From NCBI GenBank assembly GCA_946405135.1, contig CAMJGD010000010.1:1-64000 (forward strand): a stretch of DNA of 64,000 nucleotides. The letters are read 5' to 3'. The position numbers and the translations under genes were made by a program. Position 1 is the stretch's first letter, and each line of letters begins with the position of its first letter. The notes below the pieces were generated by a model. It did no database searches. It was not told where the DNA came from and saw nothing but the letters and a program-made list of their open reading frames with translations. Source of the stretch: an uncultured Clostridiaceae bacterium (lineage in GTDB: Bacteria; Bacillota; Clostridia; Clostridiales; Clostridiaceae). Below, in pieces: positions 17,712-26,662 of this stretch.

Positions 17712-17927
17712 AAATTATTAAATAGGTATTTTTTCAATAATAACCCTCCTTATAGATCAAGGTTTCAATGAAAAAATTAAAATAAATATACATTATATCA
17801 TATGCAAGTTTAAGAAATAGTTTAAGAAAATCAACTATTTTATAGTAAAAATAGTCAGTACGGTTGTATGAATTTTTTAGCAGTGTTAAAATGGTAAAGT
17901 AGATTATTTTATTGGAGGTGGCTGTAA

Positions 17928-19703
17928 ATGCAGATAAGAGAAAAGATTGATATTTTAAGAAAGCACATGAAAGAAAATAATTTGAAAGCATATATCATAC
18001 CTAGTAGTGATGCTCATCAAAGCGAATATGTAGCAGAGTATTGGAAATCAAGACAGTGGACATCAGGATTTACAGGTTCTGCAGGCACATTAGTTATTAC
18101 TTTAGATTATGCTGGTTTATGGACTGATGGCAGATATTTTATTCAAGCTGAAAGACAGTTAGAAGGGTCAGAAATAAAGCTTTTTAAAATGGCACAGCCC
18201 AAAGTACCAACCTACACAGAGTGGTTATGTAATAGTCTATCAAAAGGAGATACAGTAGGTATAGATGGAAGAGTATTTTCTATATCCTCTTTTGAAGATA
18301 TGGAAAAGCAATTAAATAAGAAGGGTATAGAACTTAAGGTGGTTGGAGATTTGATAGATACAATTTGGAAAGATAGACCTTCTATACCTAAAGAAAAGAT
18401 ATTTGATCATTTAGTAAAGTATGCAGGTAAATCAAGAAAAGACAAATTGGATGACATAAGAAAAAATATGAAAATCAACGAAGCTGAATATTATGTTTTA
18501 TCTTCTTTAGATGATATAGCATGGCTTTTTAATATTAGGGGTAATGATGTACCTAATAACCCAGTAGTTACTTCTTATGCTTTAATAGCATTAGATTATG
18601 CATATATATTTATTGATAAGGATAAGGTACCAGAATCTATGGTTAAGGAGCTGGCAATAGATTCTATTGAGTTTAAGGATTATAATAGTATTGATTCTAT
18701 CCTTAAGGACCTAAAATCTACAACTATTATGTTAGATCCAGACAAAACCAATGTTTGGCTCTATAAGTCCATAGATACATCTGTAAAAATAGTAAGAGAA
18801 CTAAATCTAACTACAAAATTAAAAGCTGTTAAGAATGAAATAGAAATTCATAATTTAAATAAATGTCAACAAAAAGATGGAGTAGCCATGGTGAAGTTTA
18901 TTAAATGGCTAAAAGATGAAGTAACTAATGGGAAAATAACTGAAATATCCGCAACAGAAAAGTTAGAAAGTTTTAGGAAAGAACAAGAATTTTTTATTGA
19001 ACCAAGTTTTGATACTATAGCTGCTTATAAAGAAAATGCTGCAATGATGCATTACAAAGCTAATGAAAATAGTAATGCTGAATTAAAACCTGAAGGATTC
19101 TTTCTTGTGGATTCTGGCGGACAATATTTAGATGGTACTACAGATATAACAAGAACTATAGTACTAGGAAAATTAACGGAAAAAGAAAAAGAAGATTTTA
19201 CATTGGTTTTAAAATCCCATATAGGATTGGCTAAAGCAGTATTTTTAGAAGGTGCTACAGGTTCCAATATAGATATATTAGCAAGAAGACCATTATGGGA
19301 GAGAGGTATTGATTACAAATGCGGTACTGGACACGGCGTTGGCTTTTTACTAAATGTACATGAAGGGCCTCAAAGATTTAGTCAAGTACCAAATACTATA
19401 AAATTAGAACCAGGAATGATAATAACTAATGAACCTGGTATATATAGAGAAGGTGAGCATGGTATACGAACAGAAAACACACTTCTTGTTAAAGAAAAAG
19501 AAACTACAGAGTTTGGAACATTTATGGAATTTAAAACTATTTCATTTTGTCCAATAGACCTTGAGGGTATTAAAGCCTCAATGTTAACCTTAGAAGAAAA
19601 GCAATGGTTAAATGAATATCATAAAGAGGTATACCAAAAGTTATCACCTTACTTAAATGATGAAGAAAAACATTGGTTAAAGCAACAAACAAGAGAAATT
19701 TAA
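17928..19703 (+). CDS. Xaa-Pro aminopeptidase, M24B family
   Basis: 591 residues with two creatinase-like N-terminal domains (about 1-135 and 160-300) and a C-terminal pita-bread metallopeptidase. It removes N-terminal residues that precede proline. Metal ligands are visible: DSGGQYLDGTTDITR (two aspartates), GHGVGFLLNVHEGP (histidine), NEPGIY and RTENTLLV (glutamates). The length, near 590-600, is that of the long aminopeptidase P type shared with eukaryotes, with an extra C-terminal domain. GGAGGTGG precedes the ATG. It is monocistronic with a strong terminator. Confidence 0.93.
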   Translation: MQIREKIDILRKHMKENNLKAYIIPSSDAHQSEYVAEYWKSRQWTSGFTGSAGTLVITLDYAGLWTDGRYFIQAERQLEGSEIKLFKMAQPKVPTYTEWLCNSLSKGDTVGIDGRVFSISSFEDMEKQLNKKGIELKVVGDLIDTIWKDRPSIPKEKIFDHLVKYAGKSRKDKLDDIRKNMKINEAEYYVLSSLDDIAWLFNIRGNDVPNNPVVTSYALIALDYAYIFIDKDKVPESMVKELAIDSIEFKDYNSIDSILKDLKSTTIMLDPDKTNVWLYKSIDTSVKIVRELNLTTKLKAVKNEIEIHNLNKCQQKDGVAMVKFIKWLKDEVTNGKITEISATEKLESFRKEQEFFIEPSFDTIAAYKENAAMMHYKANENSNAELKPEGFFLVDSGGQYLDGTTDITRTIVLGKLTEKEKEDFTLVLKSHIGLAKAVFLEGATGSNIDILARRPLWERGIDYKCGTGHGVGFLLNVHEGPQRFSQVPNTIKLEPGMIITNEPGIYREGEHGIRTENTLLVKEKETTEFGTFMEFKTISFCPIDLEGIKASMLTLEEKQWLNEYHKEVYQKLSPYLNDEEKHWLKQQTREI

Positions 19704-19716
19704 TTAAGAGAAATAA

Positions 19717-19755
19717 TGCACAGCTCACAGCCAAGAATAGGCTGTGAGCTGTGCA
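19717..19755. terminator. strong bidirectional terminator
   Basis: Perfect 16-base-pair stem TGCACAGCTCACAGCC/GGCTGTGAGCTGTGCA with a seven-base loop. It separates the convergent aminopeptidase and LysM-CAP genes. Confidence 0.9.
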
Positions 19756-19773
19756 TTTATAGTTTAAACTGAT

Positions 19774-20396
19774 TTAGTAGCTTTTTATAAACATTTGTGT
19801 CCAATAAGAAATTCCATTACTATTAATTGCTAAACCTACACCTATTTCAGTATATACTGAACTCAATATGTTGCTTCTATGACCTGGTGAGTTCATCCAA
19901 GAACTTACAACTTCTTGAGGTGTGCTCTGCCCCATAGCTATATTTTCTCCTGCTGCAGAAAATTTTAATCCGAAATTTTCCATCATAGAAAAAGGAGAAC
20001 CATAAGTAGGAGATTGATGAGAAAAGTAATTTTTATCTATCATATCTTGAGATTTATATCTTGCTGTTCTTGATAGCTGCCAATTGTATTTTAAAGCAGG
20101 AGCCCTCTGTTAGCTCTTTCTACATTTACAAGCCTAATTACTTCATTTTCTTTAGATTTAATATCATTAATATTAGGTACTGTAATCTTTTGTCCAGGGT
20201 ATATTAAATCTGGATTAGCTATACTTGGATTCTTTGATTTCAGCTCACTTAAACCTATTTCATATTTTACAGCTATTTTCCACAGGCTATCTCCCTGTTG
20301 AACAGTATATAAAATATCCTGAGCTGAAGCTGCTTTGTCTAGAGAAAAAATACAAAATAATAAAGTAAATATTAAGGTCCTTAAGTTTTTTTTCAT
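19774..20396 (-). pseudogene. LysM plus CAP-domain secreted protein, single-base frameshift
   Basis: Two adjacent frames together make one cell-wall protein of about 207 residues. The 5' part begins at ATG 20396 (GAGGTGAG upstream) with a signal peptide (about 1-26), a LysM domain (YTVQQGDSLWKIAVKYEIGL) and the start of a CAP/SCP domain (VIRLVNVERANRGL), then stops at 20091. The next frame continues PALKYNWQLSRTARYKSQDM and the CAP core with SHQSPTYGSPF, GENIAMGQ and SWMNSPGHRSNIL. One missing base in the GGGCTCCT stretch near 20096-20104 explains the break. The intact family (YkwD-like) binds peptidoglycan and is often sporulation-linked. Confidence 0.85.
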
Positions 20397-20584
20397 TTTC
20401 CTCACCTCAATTATAGTTTAGTCTTTAACACTAACTTTATCCTAGGGCATACTTTCAAGTATTGTAAAAATTTAATTTAATATTAAAGGTAACGAATTTA
20501 GTATTTAATTAATATAATGAAATATACGGAAGATAAAACCTTAGAATATGATTGTATACATTAAGATTAAAGGGAGGGGAAAAT

Positions 20585-20713
20585 ATGGGTAAATGTTATG
20601 ATAAGTGTTGCTGTAAAACCAGTTGTTGTGGTTATAATAATTATGGTTACAATTGTGGCTGTGATACTTCATGGATAATAATACTATTAATATTATTCTG
20701 CTTCTGTAATTAG
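20585..20713 (+). CDS. 42-residue cysteine-rich membrane-anchored peptide
   Basis: Ten of 42 residues are cysteine: 4, 8, 9, 10, 14, 15, 24, 26, 39 and 41. A Cys/Gly/Tyr/Asn-rich head (1-29) is followed by a hydrophobic helix SWIIILLILFCFC (29-41). GGGAGGGG lies a few bases before the ATG, and a terminator begins 12 bases after the stop codon, so it is a real one-gene unit. The layout resembles small clostridial and YjcZ-like proteins often made during sporulation, but I cannot assign a family with certainty. Confidence 0.75.
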   Translation: MGKCYDKCCCKTSCCGYNNYGYNCGCDTSWIIILLILFCFCN

Positions 20714-20724
20714 GATTTTAATAA

Positions 20725-20763
20725 AAAACAGCTTTAAGCTAGGGTGGCTTTAAGCTGTTTTTA
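20725..20763 (+). terminator. terminator after the cysteine-rich peptide
   Basis: AAAACAGCTT pairs with AAGCTGTTTT, extended inward by AAGC/GGCTT, with a T-run on the + strand. Confidence 0.85.
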
Positions 20764-20912
20764 TTAATACATTTATTTCCATGGAAATAAATTAAAAAAT
20801 AAATTTCATAATATATATTATGTAAAATAAACTTAAAAGTAAACCAAACATTGATTTTTTAATAATATATTACTATAATTTGCTTATAAATAGATTGGAG
20901 TGATTTAAAACA

Positions 20913-21620
20913 GTGGAACGATTACAAAAATATATGGCAAGATGCGGAGTAGCCTCAAGAAGAAAATGTGAAGAATTTATATGTTCAGGAAGAGTAAAAG
21001 TAAATAAACATATTATAACAGAATTAGGATTTAAGGTTGATGAAGAAAAAGATGAAGTTTTAGTAGACAATATAGCTATAAAACCTGAAGAAAGAAAAGT
21101 ATATATAATGCTACATAAACCTACAGGATATATTTGTACAGTAAAGGATGAAAAAAATAGAAAAACTGTTATAGATCTTGTTCCTATAAAAGAAAGAATA
21201 TTTCCCATAGGAAGACTGGATTATGATAGTTCAGGATTACTTCTTCTTACTAATGATGGTGATATTTATAACAAAATAATTCATCCAAGAGAAGTCATTA
21301 ATAAAATATATATCGCTACAGTAAAAGGTGTATTTTCAAAAGAAGAAATGGTTAAATTTGAAGGTGGAATTGATATAGGGGGTTACATTACCGCAGAATC
21401 AAAAATACAAATTTTAAAGGAAAGTTATGATCAATGTGAAGTTAAAATAATTATACATGAAGGAAAAAACAGACAGATAAGAAAAATGTGTGCTGCTTTA
21501 GGCCATGAGGTATTATCTTTAAAAAGGATAGCTATAGGGGATATAAAGCTAGGAGATCTTGAAAAAGGAAAATGGAGAGAGTTAAATATTAAAGAATTAA
21601 ATTACATTAAAAAGCTTTAG
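20913..21620 (+). CDS. rluB: 23S rRNA pseudouridine synthase, RluB family
   Basis: 235 residues. An S4 RNA-binding domain (LQKYMARCGVASRRKCEEFI, residues 3-22 onward) precedes the RsuA/RluB catalytic domain, where GRLDYDSSGLLLLTNDGD carries the catalytic aspartate near residue 105. It makes pseudouridine in helix 89 of 23S rRNA in its best-known homologs. I keep the GTG start at 20913 because the S4 motif begins at once; the ribosome site GGAGTG lies about 12 bases upstream, rather far. The methyltransferase gene follows 10 bases later with AGGAGG. Confidence 0.92.
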   Translation: MERLQKYMARCGVASRRKCEEFICSGRVKVNKHIITELGFKVDEEKDEVLVDNIAIKPEERKVYIMLHKPTGYICTVKDEKNRKTVIDLVPIKERIFPIGRLDYDSSGLLLLTNDGDIYNKIIHPREVINKIYIATVKGVFSKEEMVKFEGGIDIGGYITAESKIQILKESYDQCEVKIIIHEGKNRQIRKMCAALGHEVLSLKRIAIGDIKLGDLEKGKWRELNIKELNYIKKL

Positions 21621-21630
21621 GAGGAAAAAG

Positions 21631-22173
21631 ATGTATAAATACGTAAGTGATGTAAGCTCTATTTCGCATCATATAATTAAAAATTATTGTAGTGAATTTA
21701 AATATGCAGTGGATGCTACCTTGGGAAACGGGCATGATACAGATTTTCTTTCTGATTTATTTGAAAAAGTATATGCTTTTGATATTCAGGAAACAGCTGT
21801 AAAAAATTATAAAGCAAAGTGTAAATGTAATGTAGAAGTTTTTTGCAGCTCTCACGAATATTTAGATCAATACATAAATCATGAAGTAAATTGTGTAATT
21901 TATAATTTAGGGTTTCTGCCAGGGGGAGATAAAAGTGTAACTACAATTGCAGAAAGTACTATTAAAAGTTTAAAAAAAGCTTTAAACCTGATAAATAAAG
22001 GTGGAATAATAGCTTTATCTATATATAGTGGTCATAAGGAAGGAGAAAGGGAAAAAATAGCTATCCATGAGTATGTAAGAAGTCTTCCTAAAAATGAATT
22101 TGGAGTACTTTTACATGAATTTTTAAATAGGGAGAATAATCCACCAGAGCTTATAATTATTGAAAGAAAATAA
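21631..22173 (+). CDS. mnmM: class I SAM methyltransferase, YtqB/MnmM type
   Basis: 180 residues of the rRNA_methylase (YtqB) family, whose Bacillus and Staphylococcus members methylate the wobble uridine side chain of tRNA (MnmM). The SAM site is visible: VDATLGNGHDTDFLSDLF (motif I), KVYAFDIQETAV (acidic residue binding the ribose) and the catalytic-region NLGFLPGGDKSVTT, a YtqB signature. It lies ten bases after rluB, so the pair forms an RNA-modification operon. The family call is firm; the precise tRNA substrate is transferred from homologs. Confidence 0.85.
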   Translation: MYKYVSDVSSISHHIIKNYCSEFKYAVDATLGNGHDTDFLSDLFEKVYAFDIQETAVKNYKAKCKCNVEVFCSSHEYLDQYINHEVNCVIYNLGFLPGGDKSVTTIAESTIKSLKKALNLINKGGIIALSIYSGHKEGEREKIAIHEYVRSLPKNEFGVLLHEFLNRENNPPELIIIERK

Positions 22174-22303
22174 TCAGCATATAATTACATTTATAAAGAA
22201 AATTAACAAAAAAATGAATAATATATTGAAATGATTTTCATTAGATGATAAAATGAAATAAATATTTCATATTTCATCATGATATGAAGAGAGGAAAGAA
22301 GTT

Positions 22304-23182
22304 ATGGAAAATAATAAGCAGGATTTAATGAGATTAATTCAGATTAAATTTCCCAGGTTAAGTAAGGGACAAAAATTAATAGCTGAATATATATTAAAAC
22401 ACTACGATAAAGCTGCATTTATGACTGCTGCAAAGCTAGGTACAAGCGTAGGTGTAAGTGAATCTACAGTAGTTAGATTTGCTAATGAACTAGGTTTTAG
22501 TGGATATCCTAAATTGCAAAAAGCTTTGCAGGAACTCATTAAAAATAAATTAACTACTGTACAGAGAATAGAGCTTGCTAATGATTTTATAAGCGAAGAA
22601 AATGCTTTAAAAGGTGTTTTAAAAGCAGACATGGAAAATATAAGATCTACACTAGAAAAGATTAATCATAAGACTTTTGAGGATGTAGTTCAAAATATAT
22701 TTAATGCTAAAAGAATATATATTATAGGACTTAGAAGTTCTACGGCTTTAGCTGATTTTTTGGGATTTTATTTAAATGTAATACTGGATAATGTAAAAAC
22801 TGTAGGCTATGGTATAAGCGATATATTTGAGCAAATGATAAATGTAGGAGAAGGGGATTTGGTTATTGGTATAGGATTTCCTAGATATGCAAATAGAACT
22901 ATTGAAGCATTAGCTTTTGCTCAAAGTAGAAATGCAAAAGTAGTAGCTATAACAGATAGTTTACTTTCACCTCTCGCTGCTAAAGCAGATTATACTTTAA
23001 TAGCTCAAAGTAATATGGCTTCTTTCGTAGATTCATTAGTTGCACCACTGAGTGTTATAAATGCACTTATCATAGCTGTAGGCTTAAGAGAAAAAGATCA
23101 AATATCAAATACTTATAATAATTTGGAAAATATATGGCAGCAATATGAAGTATATTCCTATAAGAATATTGATAATGATTAA
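22304..23182 (+). CDS. MurR/RpiR-family transcriptional regulator
   Basis: 292 residues: an N-terminal helix-turn-helix (about 1-80, with KFPRLSKGQKLIAEYILKHY and GVSESTVVRFANELGFSGYP) and a SIS sugar-phosphate-binding domain (about 125-260, with IYIIGLRSSTALADFLGFYL and DLVIGIGFPRYANRTIEALA). Members sense phosphosugars and control sugar or amino-sugar catabolism. No transport or catabolic gene adjoins it; gdhA is next, after a terminator, so the target is unclear. Confidence 0.9.
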   Translation: MENNKQDLMRLIQIKFPRLSKGQKLIAEYILKHYDKAAFMTAAKLGTSVGVSESTVVRFANELGFSGYPKLQKALQELIKNKLTTVQRIELANDFISEENALKGVLKADMENIRSTLEKINHKTFEDVVQNIFNAKRIYIIGLRSSTALADFLGFYLNVILDNVKTVGYGISDIFEQMINVGEGDLVIGIGFPRYANRTIEALAFAQSRNAKVVAITDSLLSPLAAKADYTLIAQSNMASFVDSLVAPLSVINALIIAVGLREKDQISNTYNNLENIWQQYEVYSYKNIDND

Positions 23183-23189
23183 TTATTAG

Positions 23190-23220
23190 GCAATCTTTTG
23201 ATATACAAAGGATTGCTTTT
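23190..23220 (+). terminator. terminator after the RpiR regulator
   Basis: GCAATC and GATTGC pair, extended inward by CTTT/AAAG, followed by TTTT. Confidence 0.8.
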
Positions 23221-23379
23221 CAATTTTTATAATTATATAAGATGTTGCGCTAAGTATAATAATGACAAGCAATTTATAATAGTGCCACAATAAACAATTT
23301 TCCCATAAAAAAAATTATTAAAAATATAAAATTTTTTCAAAAAAAAGAAGGAATATTGCGAAGATTATAGAATATATAT

Positions 23380-23400
23380 CATATCAAGAAGCTTGATATG
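23380..23400. promoter_or_regulatory. 9-3-9 palindrome upstream of gdhA
   Basis: CATATCAAG-AAG-CTTGATATG is a perfect inverted repeat 51 bases before the gdhA start codon. Its size and symmetry fit an operator for a dimeric regulator, or a short hairpin in the 5' leader. The promoter boxes around it are not clear. Confidence 0.45.
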
Positions 23401-23451
23401 CAATTACAATTTAAAATGAAATATTGTATTCATTTTAGGGGGGTATTATTA

Positions 23452-24819
23452 ATGACAAAGCAAACATTAAGTCCATCCGAGTACATTGAGCAAGTAATTG
23501 AAAACGTTAAAAAGAGAAACTCGGGAGAACCAGAATTTATTCAAGCAGTTGAAGAAGTTTTATTATCTTTAGCTCCAGTTCTTGAAAAGCATCCAGAATA
23601 TATTGAAGAGAATATTCTTGAAAGATTCTGTGAACCAGAAAGGCAGATAATGTTTAAAGTTCCATGGGTAGATGATGAAGGAAAAGTTCATGTTAACCGT
23701 GGATTTAGAGTTCAGTTTAATGGATGCATAGGACCTTATAAAGGAGGACTTAGATTCCATCCTTCAGTTTATATTGGAATCATCAAATTCCTAGGATTTG
23801 AACAGATTTTGAAAAATTCATTAACTGGTCTTCCTATAGGTGGAGGTAAAGGTGGTTCAGATTTTGACCCAAGAGGAAAATCTGATGCTGAAATAAGAAG
23901 ATTCTGTGAGAGTTTTATGACTGAACTTTATAGACACATAGGACCTGATGTAGACGTTCCTGCAGGAGATATAGGTGTAGGAGCAAGGGAAATTGGATAT
24001 CTATATGGATATTATAGAAGAGTAAGAGGAGCTTTCCAAAATGGAGTACTTACAGGAAAAGGACTATCTTATGGTGGAAGTTTAATAAGACCAGAAGCAA
24101 CTGGATTTGGTGTAGCTTACTTCTGTCAAGAAATATTAAAACATGAAGGTACAGATTTTAAAGGTAAAACAGTAGCAATTTCAGGATTTGGTAATGTAGC
24201 TTGGGGAGTTTGCCAAAAAGTAGCTGATCTTGGGGGAAAAGTAGTAACTTTATCAGGTCCAGATGGATATATATATGATCCAGATGGAGTAACAACACCT
24301 GAAAAAATAAACTATCTAGTGGAGATGAGAAATTCCGGAAGAGATAAAGTTAAAGATTATGCAGATAAATTTGGAGCTCAATTCTTCCCTGGAGAAAAAC
24401 CTTGGGGTGTTAAGGCTGATATAATTATACCATGTGCTACACAAAATGATATACATTTAGAACATGCAAAACAGATAGTTGCAAATGATATTAAATTTGT
24501 ATGTGAAGCTGCTAATATGCCATGTACCAATGAAGCAGTAAAATACTTCCAAGAAAATGGACTAATTGTAGGACCTGCAAAAGCAGCTAACGCTGGTGGA
24601 GTTGCAGTATCTGCTTTAGAGATGTCACAAAACAGCATGAGATTATCTTGGTCAAAAGAAGAAGTAGATGCAAAATTACATCAGATCATGATAAATATCC
24701 ATAATAGTGCAATGAAGGTTGCTGAAGAATATGGATTTGGATATAATCTAGTTGCAGGAGCTAATATAGCAGGTTTCATAAAAGTAGCAGAAGCCATGCA
24801 TGCACAGGGAATATACTAG
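23452..24819 (+). CDS. gdhA: NADP-type glutamate dehydrogenase
   Basis: 455 residues, the hexameric 50-kDa class that interconverts 2-oxoglutarate plus ammonia and glutamate. Substrate-site segments include FRVQFNGCIGPYKGGLRFHP, the GGGKGGSDFDPRGKSD loop, and PAGDIGVGAREIGYLYGYYR with the catalytic aspartate. The Rossmann motif VAISGFGNVAWG begins the cofactor domain near residue 240. I start it at ATG 23452, which follows AGGGGGG by seven bases; the in-frame ATG at 23398 lies in the upstream palindrome and is a chance extension. Cofactor preference is inferred from similarity to the NADP-type family. Confidence 0.93.
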   Translation: MTKQTLSPSEYIEQVIENVKKRNSGEPEFIQAVEEVLLSLAPVLEKHPEYIEENILERFCEPERQIMFKVPWVDDEGKVHVNRGFRVQFNGCIGPYKGGLRFHPSVYIGIIKFLGFEQILKNSLTGLPIGGGKGGSDFDPRGKSDAEIRRFCESFMTELYRHIGPDVDVPAGDIGVGAREIGYLYGYYRRVRGAFQNGVLTGKGLSYGGSLIRPEATGFGVAYFCQEILKHEGTDFKGKTVAISGFGNVAWGVCQKVADLGGKVVTLSGPDGYIYDPDGVTTPEKINYLVEMRNSGRDKVKDYADKFGAQFFPGEKPWGVKADIIIPCATQNDIHLEHAKQIVANDIKFVCEAANMPCTNEAVKYFQENGLIVGPAKAANAGGVAVSALEMSQNSMRLSWSKEEVDAKLHQIMINIHNSAMKVAEEYGFGYNLVAGANIAGFIKVAEAMHAQGIY

Positions 24820-24829
24820 TTTTTAATAA

Positions 24830-24866
24830 AATAAGGGGGGAAAACAATATGTTTTCTCTCCTTATT
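24830..24866 (+). terminator. hairpin after gdhA
   Basis: AATAAGGGGGGAAAAC pairs with GTTTTCTCTCCTTATT (two mismatches) around a five-base loop just after the gdhA stop codon. The U-run behind it is weak. Confidence 0.55.
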
Positions 24867-24991
24867 ATTATGTTTTAAAATAAGTTCAACCCATATAATC
24901 CATGTGAAAGTTAATTGACAAACTTTGTGATAAAGTTTATCATTAATGATGATTATATGGTAATTTAGGCTTATTTTGAGGAGTTGAAAAT

Positions 24992-26212
24992 ATGGCTAAA
25001 GTTATAGTTATTGGTGGAGGTCCTGCAGGAATGATGGCTTCCATAAAAGCTGCAGAAAAAAATGAAGTTGTATTAATAGAAGCAAATGAAAAACTAGGTA
25101 AAAAACTGTATATTACTGGAAAAGGCAGATGTAATGTTACCAATGCTAAGGATATAAGTGAATTTTTTGATTATATTCCTGGTAATTCTTCATTTTTATA
25201 TAGTGCTTTATACACTTTTACTAATGAAGACACCATGAATTTTTTTGAAAATATAGGAGTTAAGTTAAAAGTAGAAAGAGGAGACAGAGTATTCCCATTT
25301 TCAGATAAATCTTCAGACATTATAAGTGGTCTTACAAAAGCATTAAATAGAAACGATGTAAAGGTACTATTAAATTCAAAAGTAAAAGAAATATTATATG
25401 AAAAAAATAAAATAAAATCTGTAGTACTAGAAAATGGAGAAAATATTAATGGAGATTTTTTTATTTTATGTACAGGAGGCATGTCTTACCCACAAACGGG
25501 ATCTAGAGGAGATGGGTTCATATTTGCAAAAAAACTTGGTCATAATATAATAAAACCTAAACCTTCTCTTGTTCCTATAGATATTAAAGAAGAATGGATT
25601 AAAGACTTGCAAGGATTATCCTTAAAAAATGTAGAACTTAAAATTTTAAAAAATGGAAAAGTTATTTATGGTGAATTTGGAGAAATGTTATTCACACATT
25701 TTGGAATATCTGGGCCTATAGTATTAAGCGGAAGTAGATATGTAGGTAATGAAGGAGAGTACAAAGCAGTGATTAATTTAAAGCCTGCTTTAGATGAAAA
25801 AGAACTAGATAATAGAGTACAAAAAGATTTTTCATTAAATATAAATAAGGATTTTAAAAATGCTTTAGACGGTTTGCTTCCACAAAAACTTATAGGTATA
25901 ATCATAAGTTTAAGCGGTATAGATCCATATAAGAAAGTTAATACCATAACAAGAGAAGAAAGAAAAAATTTAGTATATATACTTCAAAATCTAACATTAA
26001 GCATAAAAGGATTAAGACCTATAGCTGAAGCTATAGTTACTTCTGGAGGAATAGATGTAAAAGAAATAGATTCCTCTACTATGAAATCAAAAAAAATAGA
26101 TAATCTTTATTTTGCTGGAGAAGTAATAGATGTGGATGCTTACACTGGAGGGTATAATGTTCAAATAGCACTTTCCACAGGTTATTTGGCAGGAACTAAG
26201 GTAGGTGAATGA
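24992..26212 (+). CDS. HI0933-family FAD-dependent oxidoreductase
   Basis: 406 residues of the HI0933/YhiN flavoprotein family. VIVIGGGPAGMMASIKAAEK is the dinucleotide-binding motif at the N-terminus, followed by LGKKLYITGKGRCNVTNA, a family signature. The C-terminal NLYFAGEVIDVDAYTGGYNVQIALSTG closes the FAD site. Related proteins include BaiN, but most members have no proven substrate. GAGGAG lies before the ATG. It overlaps or abuts aroH: its stop codon lies next to the aroH start, and the order continues to cmk and ispH. Confidence 0.85.
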   Translation: MAKVIVIGGGPAGMMASIKAAEKNEVVLIEANEKLGKKLYITGKGRCNVTNAKDISEFFDYIPGNSSFLYSALYTFTNEDTMNFFENIGVKLKVERGDRVFPFSDKSSDIISGLTKALNRNDVKVLLNSKVKEILYEKNKIKSVVLENGENINGDFFILCTGGMSYPQTGSRGDGFIFAKKLGHNIIKPKPSLVPIDIKEEWIKDLQGLSLKNVELKILKNGKVIYGEFGEMLFTHFGISGPIVLSGSRYVGNEGEYKAVINLKPALDEKELDNRVQKDFSLNINKDFKNALDGLLPQKLIGIIISLSGIDPYKKVNTITREERKNLVYILQNLTLSIKGLRPIAEAIVTSGGIDVKEIDSSTMKSKKIDNLYFAGEVIDVDAYTGGYNVQIALSTGYLAGTKVGE

Positions 26213-26213
26213 T

Positions 26214-26582
26214 ATGATAGCTTTAAGAGGTGCTACCACTATAAAAGAGAATGAAGCAGAATATATTAAAAAAGCATCTATTGAATTAATTGAGACTATA
26301 ATAGAAAAAAATTCCTTGAAAAAGGAGAATATAATATCCATGTTATTTTCTGTAACCCAGGATATAACTAAAGACTATCCTGGAAAATTTGTAAGAGAAG
26401 AACTTGGAATTAATAGTGCAGCTATAATGCATTTTAATGAGATGAATGTAGAAAAGGATACATATCTTCCACTTTGCATTAGGGTGACAGTTTTTTACGA
26501 TGATATATGTAGTAAAGGTAAATTATATCATATATATTTACATGGAGCCAAAAACTTAAGAAAAGATTTAATGATGGATTAA
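26214..26582 (+). CDS. aroH: chorismate mutase, AroH type
   Basis: 122 residues, the trimeric AroH class that converts chorismate to prephenate for Phe and Tyr synthesis. The N-terminus IALRGATTI carries the first active-site arginine, FSVTQDITKDYPGKFVRE the middle segment and LPLCIRVTVFYDD the second key arginine. ATG 26214 lies one base after the upstream stop codon, and AGGTAGGTG is about six bases ahead. An in-frame GTG at 26205 overlaps that ribosome site and is less likely. Confidence 0.92.
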   Translation: MIALRGATTIKENEAEYIKKASIELIETIIEKNSLKKENIISMLFSVTQDITKDYPGKFVREELGINSAAIMHFNEMNVEKDTYLPLCIRVTVFYDDICSKGKLYHIYLHGAKNLRKDLMMD

Positions 26583-26662
26583 AAATCCTATAGAGGATTT
26601 TTAAAATTCTTATAGAATTATAAAATATAGTTATTATATTTCTTTGAAAGGCGGAATAGAAC

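Noticed and set aside
17734-17991. 85-codon minus-strand frame between the amidase-domain and aminopeptidase genes
   Set aside because: Overlaps the aminopeptidase start and the ribosome sites of both neighbours; hydrophobic low-complexity translation only.
24850-24879. Nine-codon frame MFSLLIIMF after gdhA
   Set aside because: It is formed by the 3' arm of the terminator hairpin, so the apparent ribosome site is the other arm.
26205-26213. GTG start nine bases upstream of the aroH ATG
   Set aside because: It overlaps the ribosome site and adds residues not found at the start of AroH proteins.
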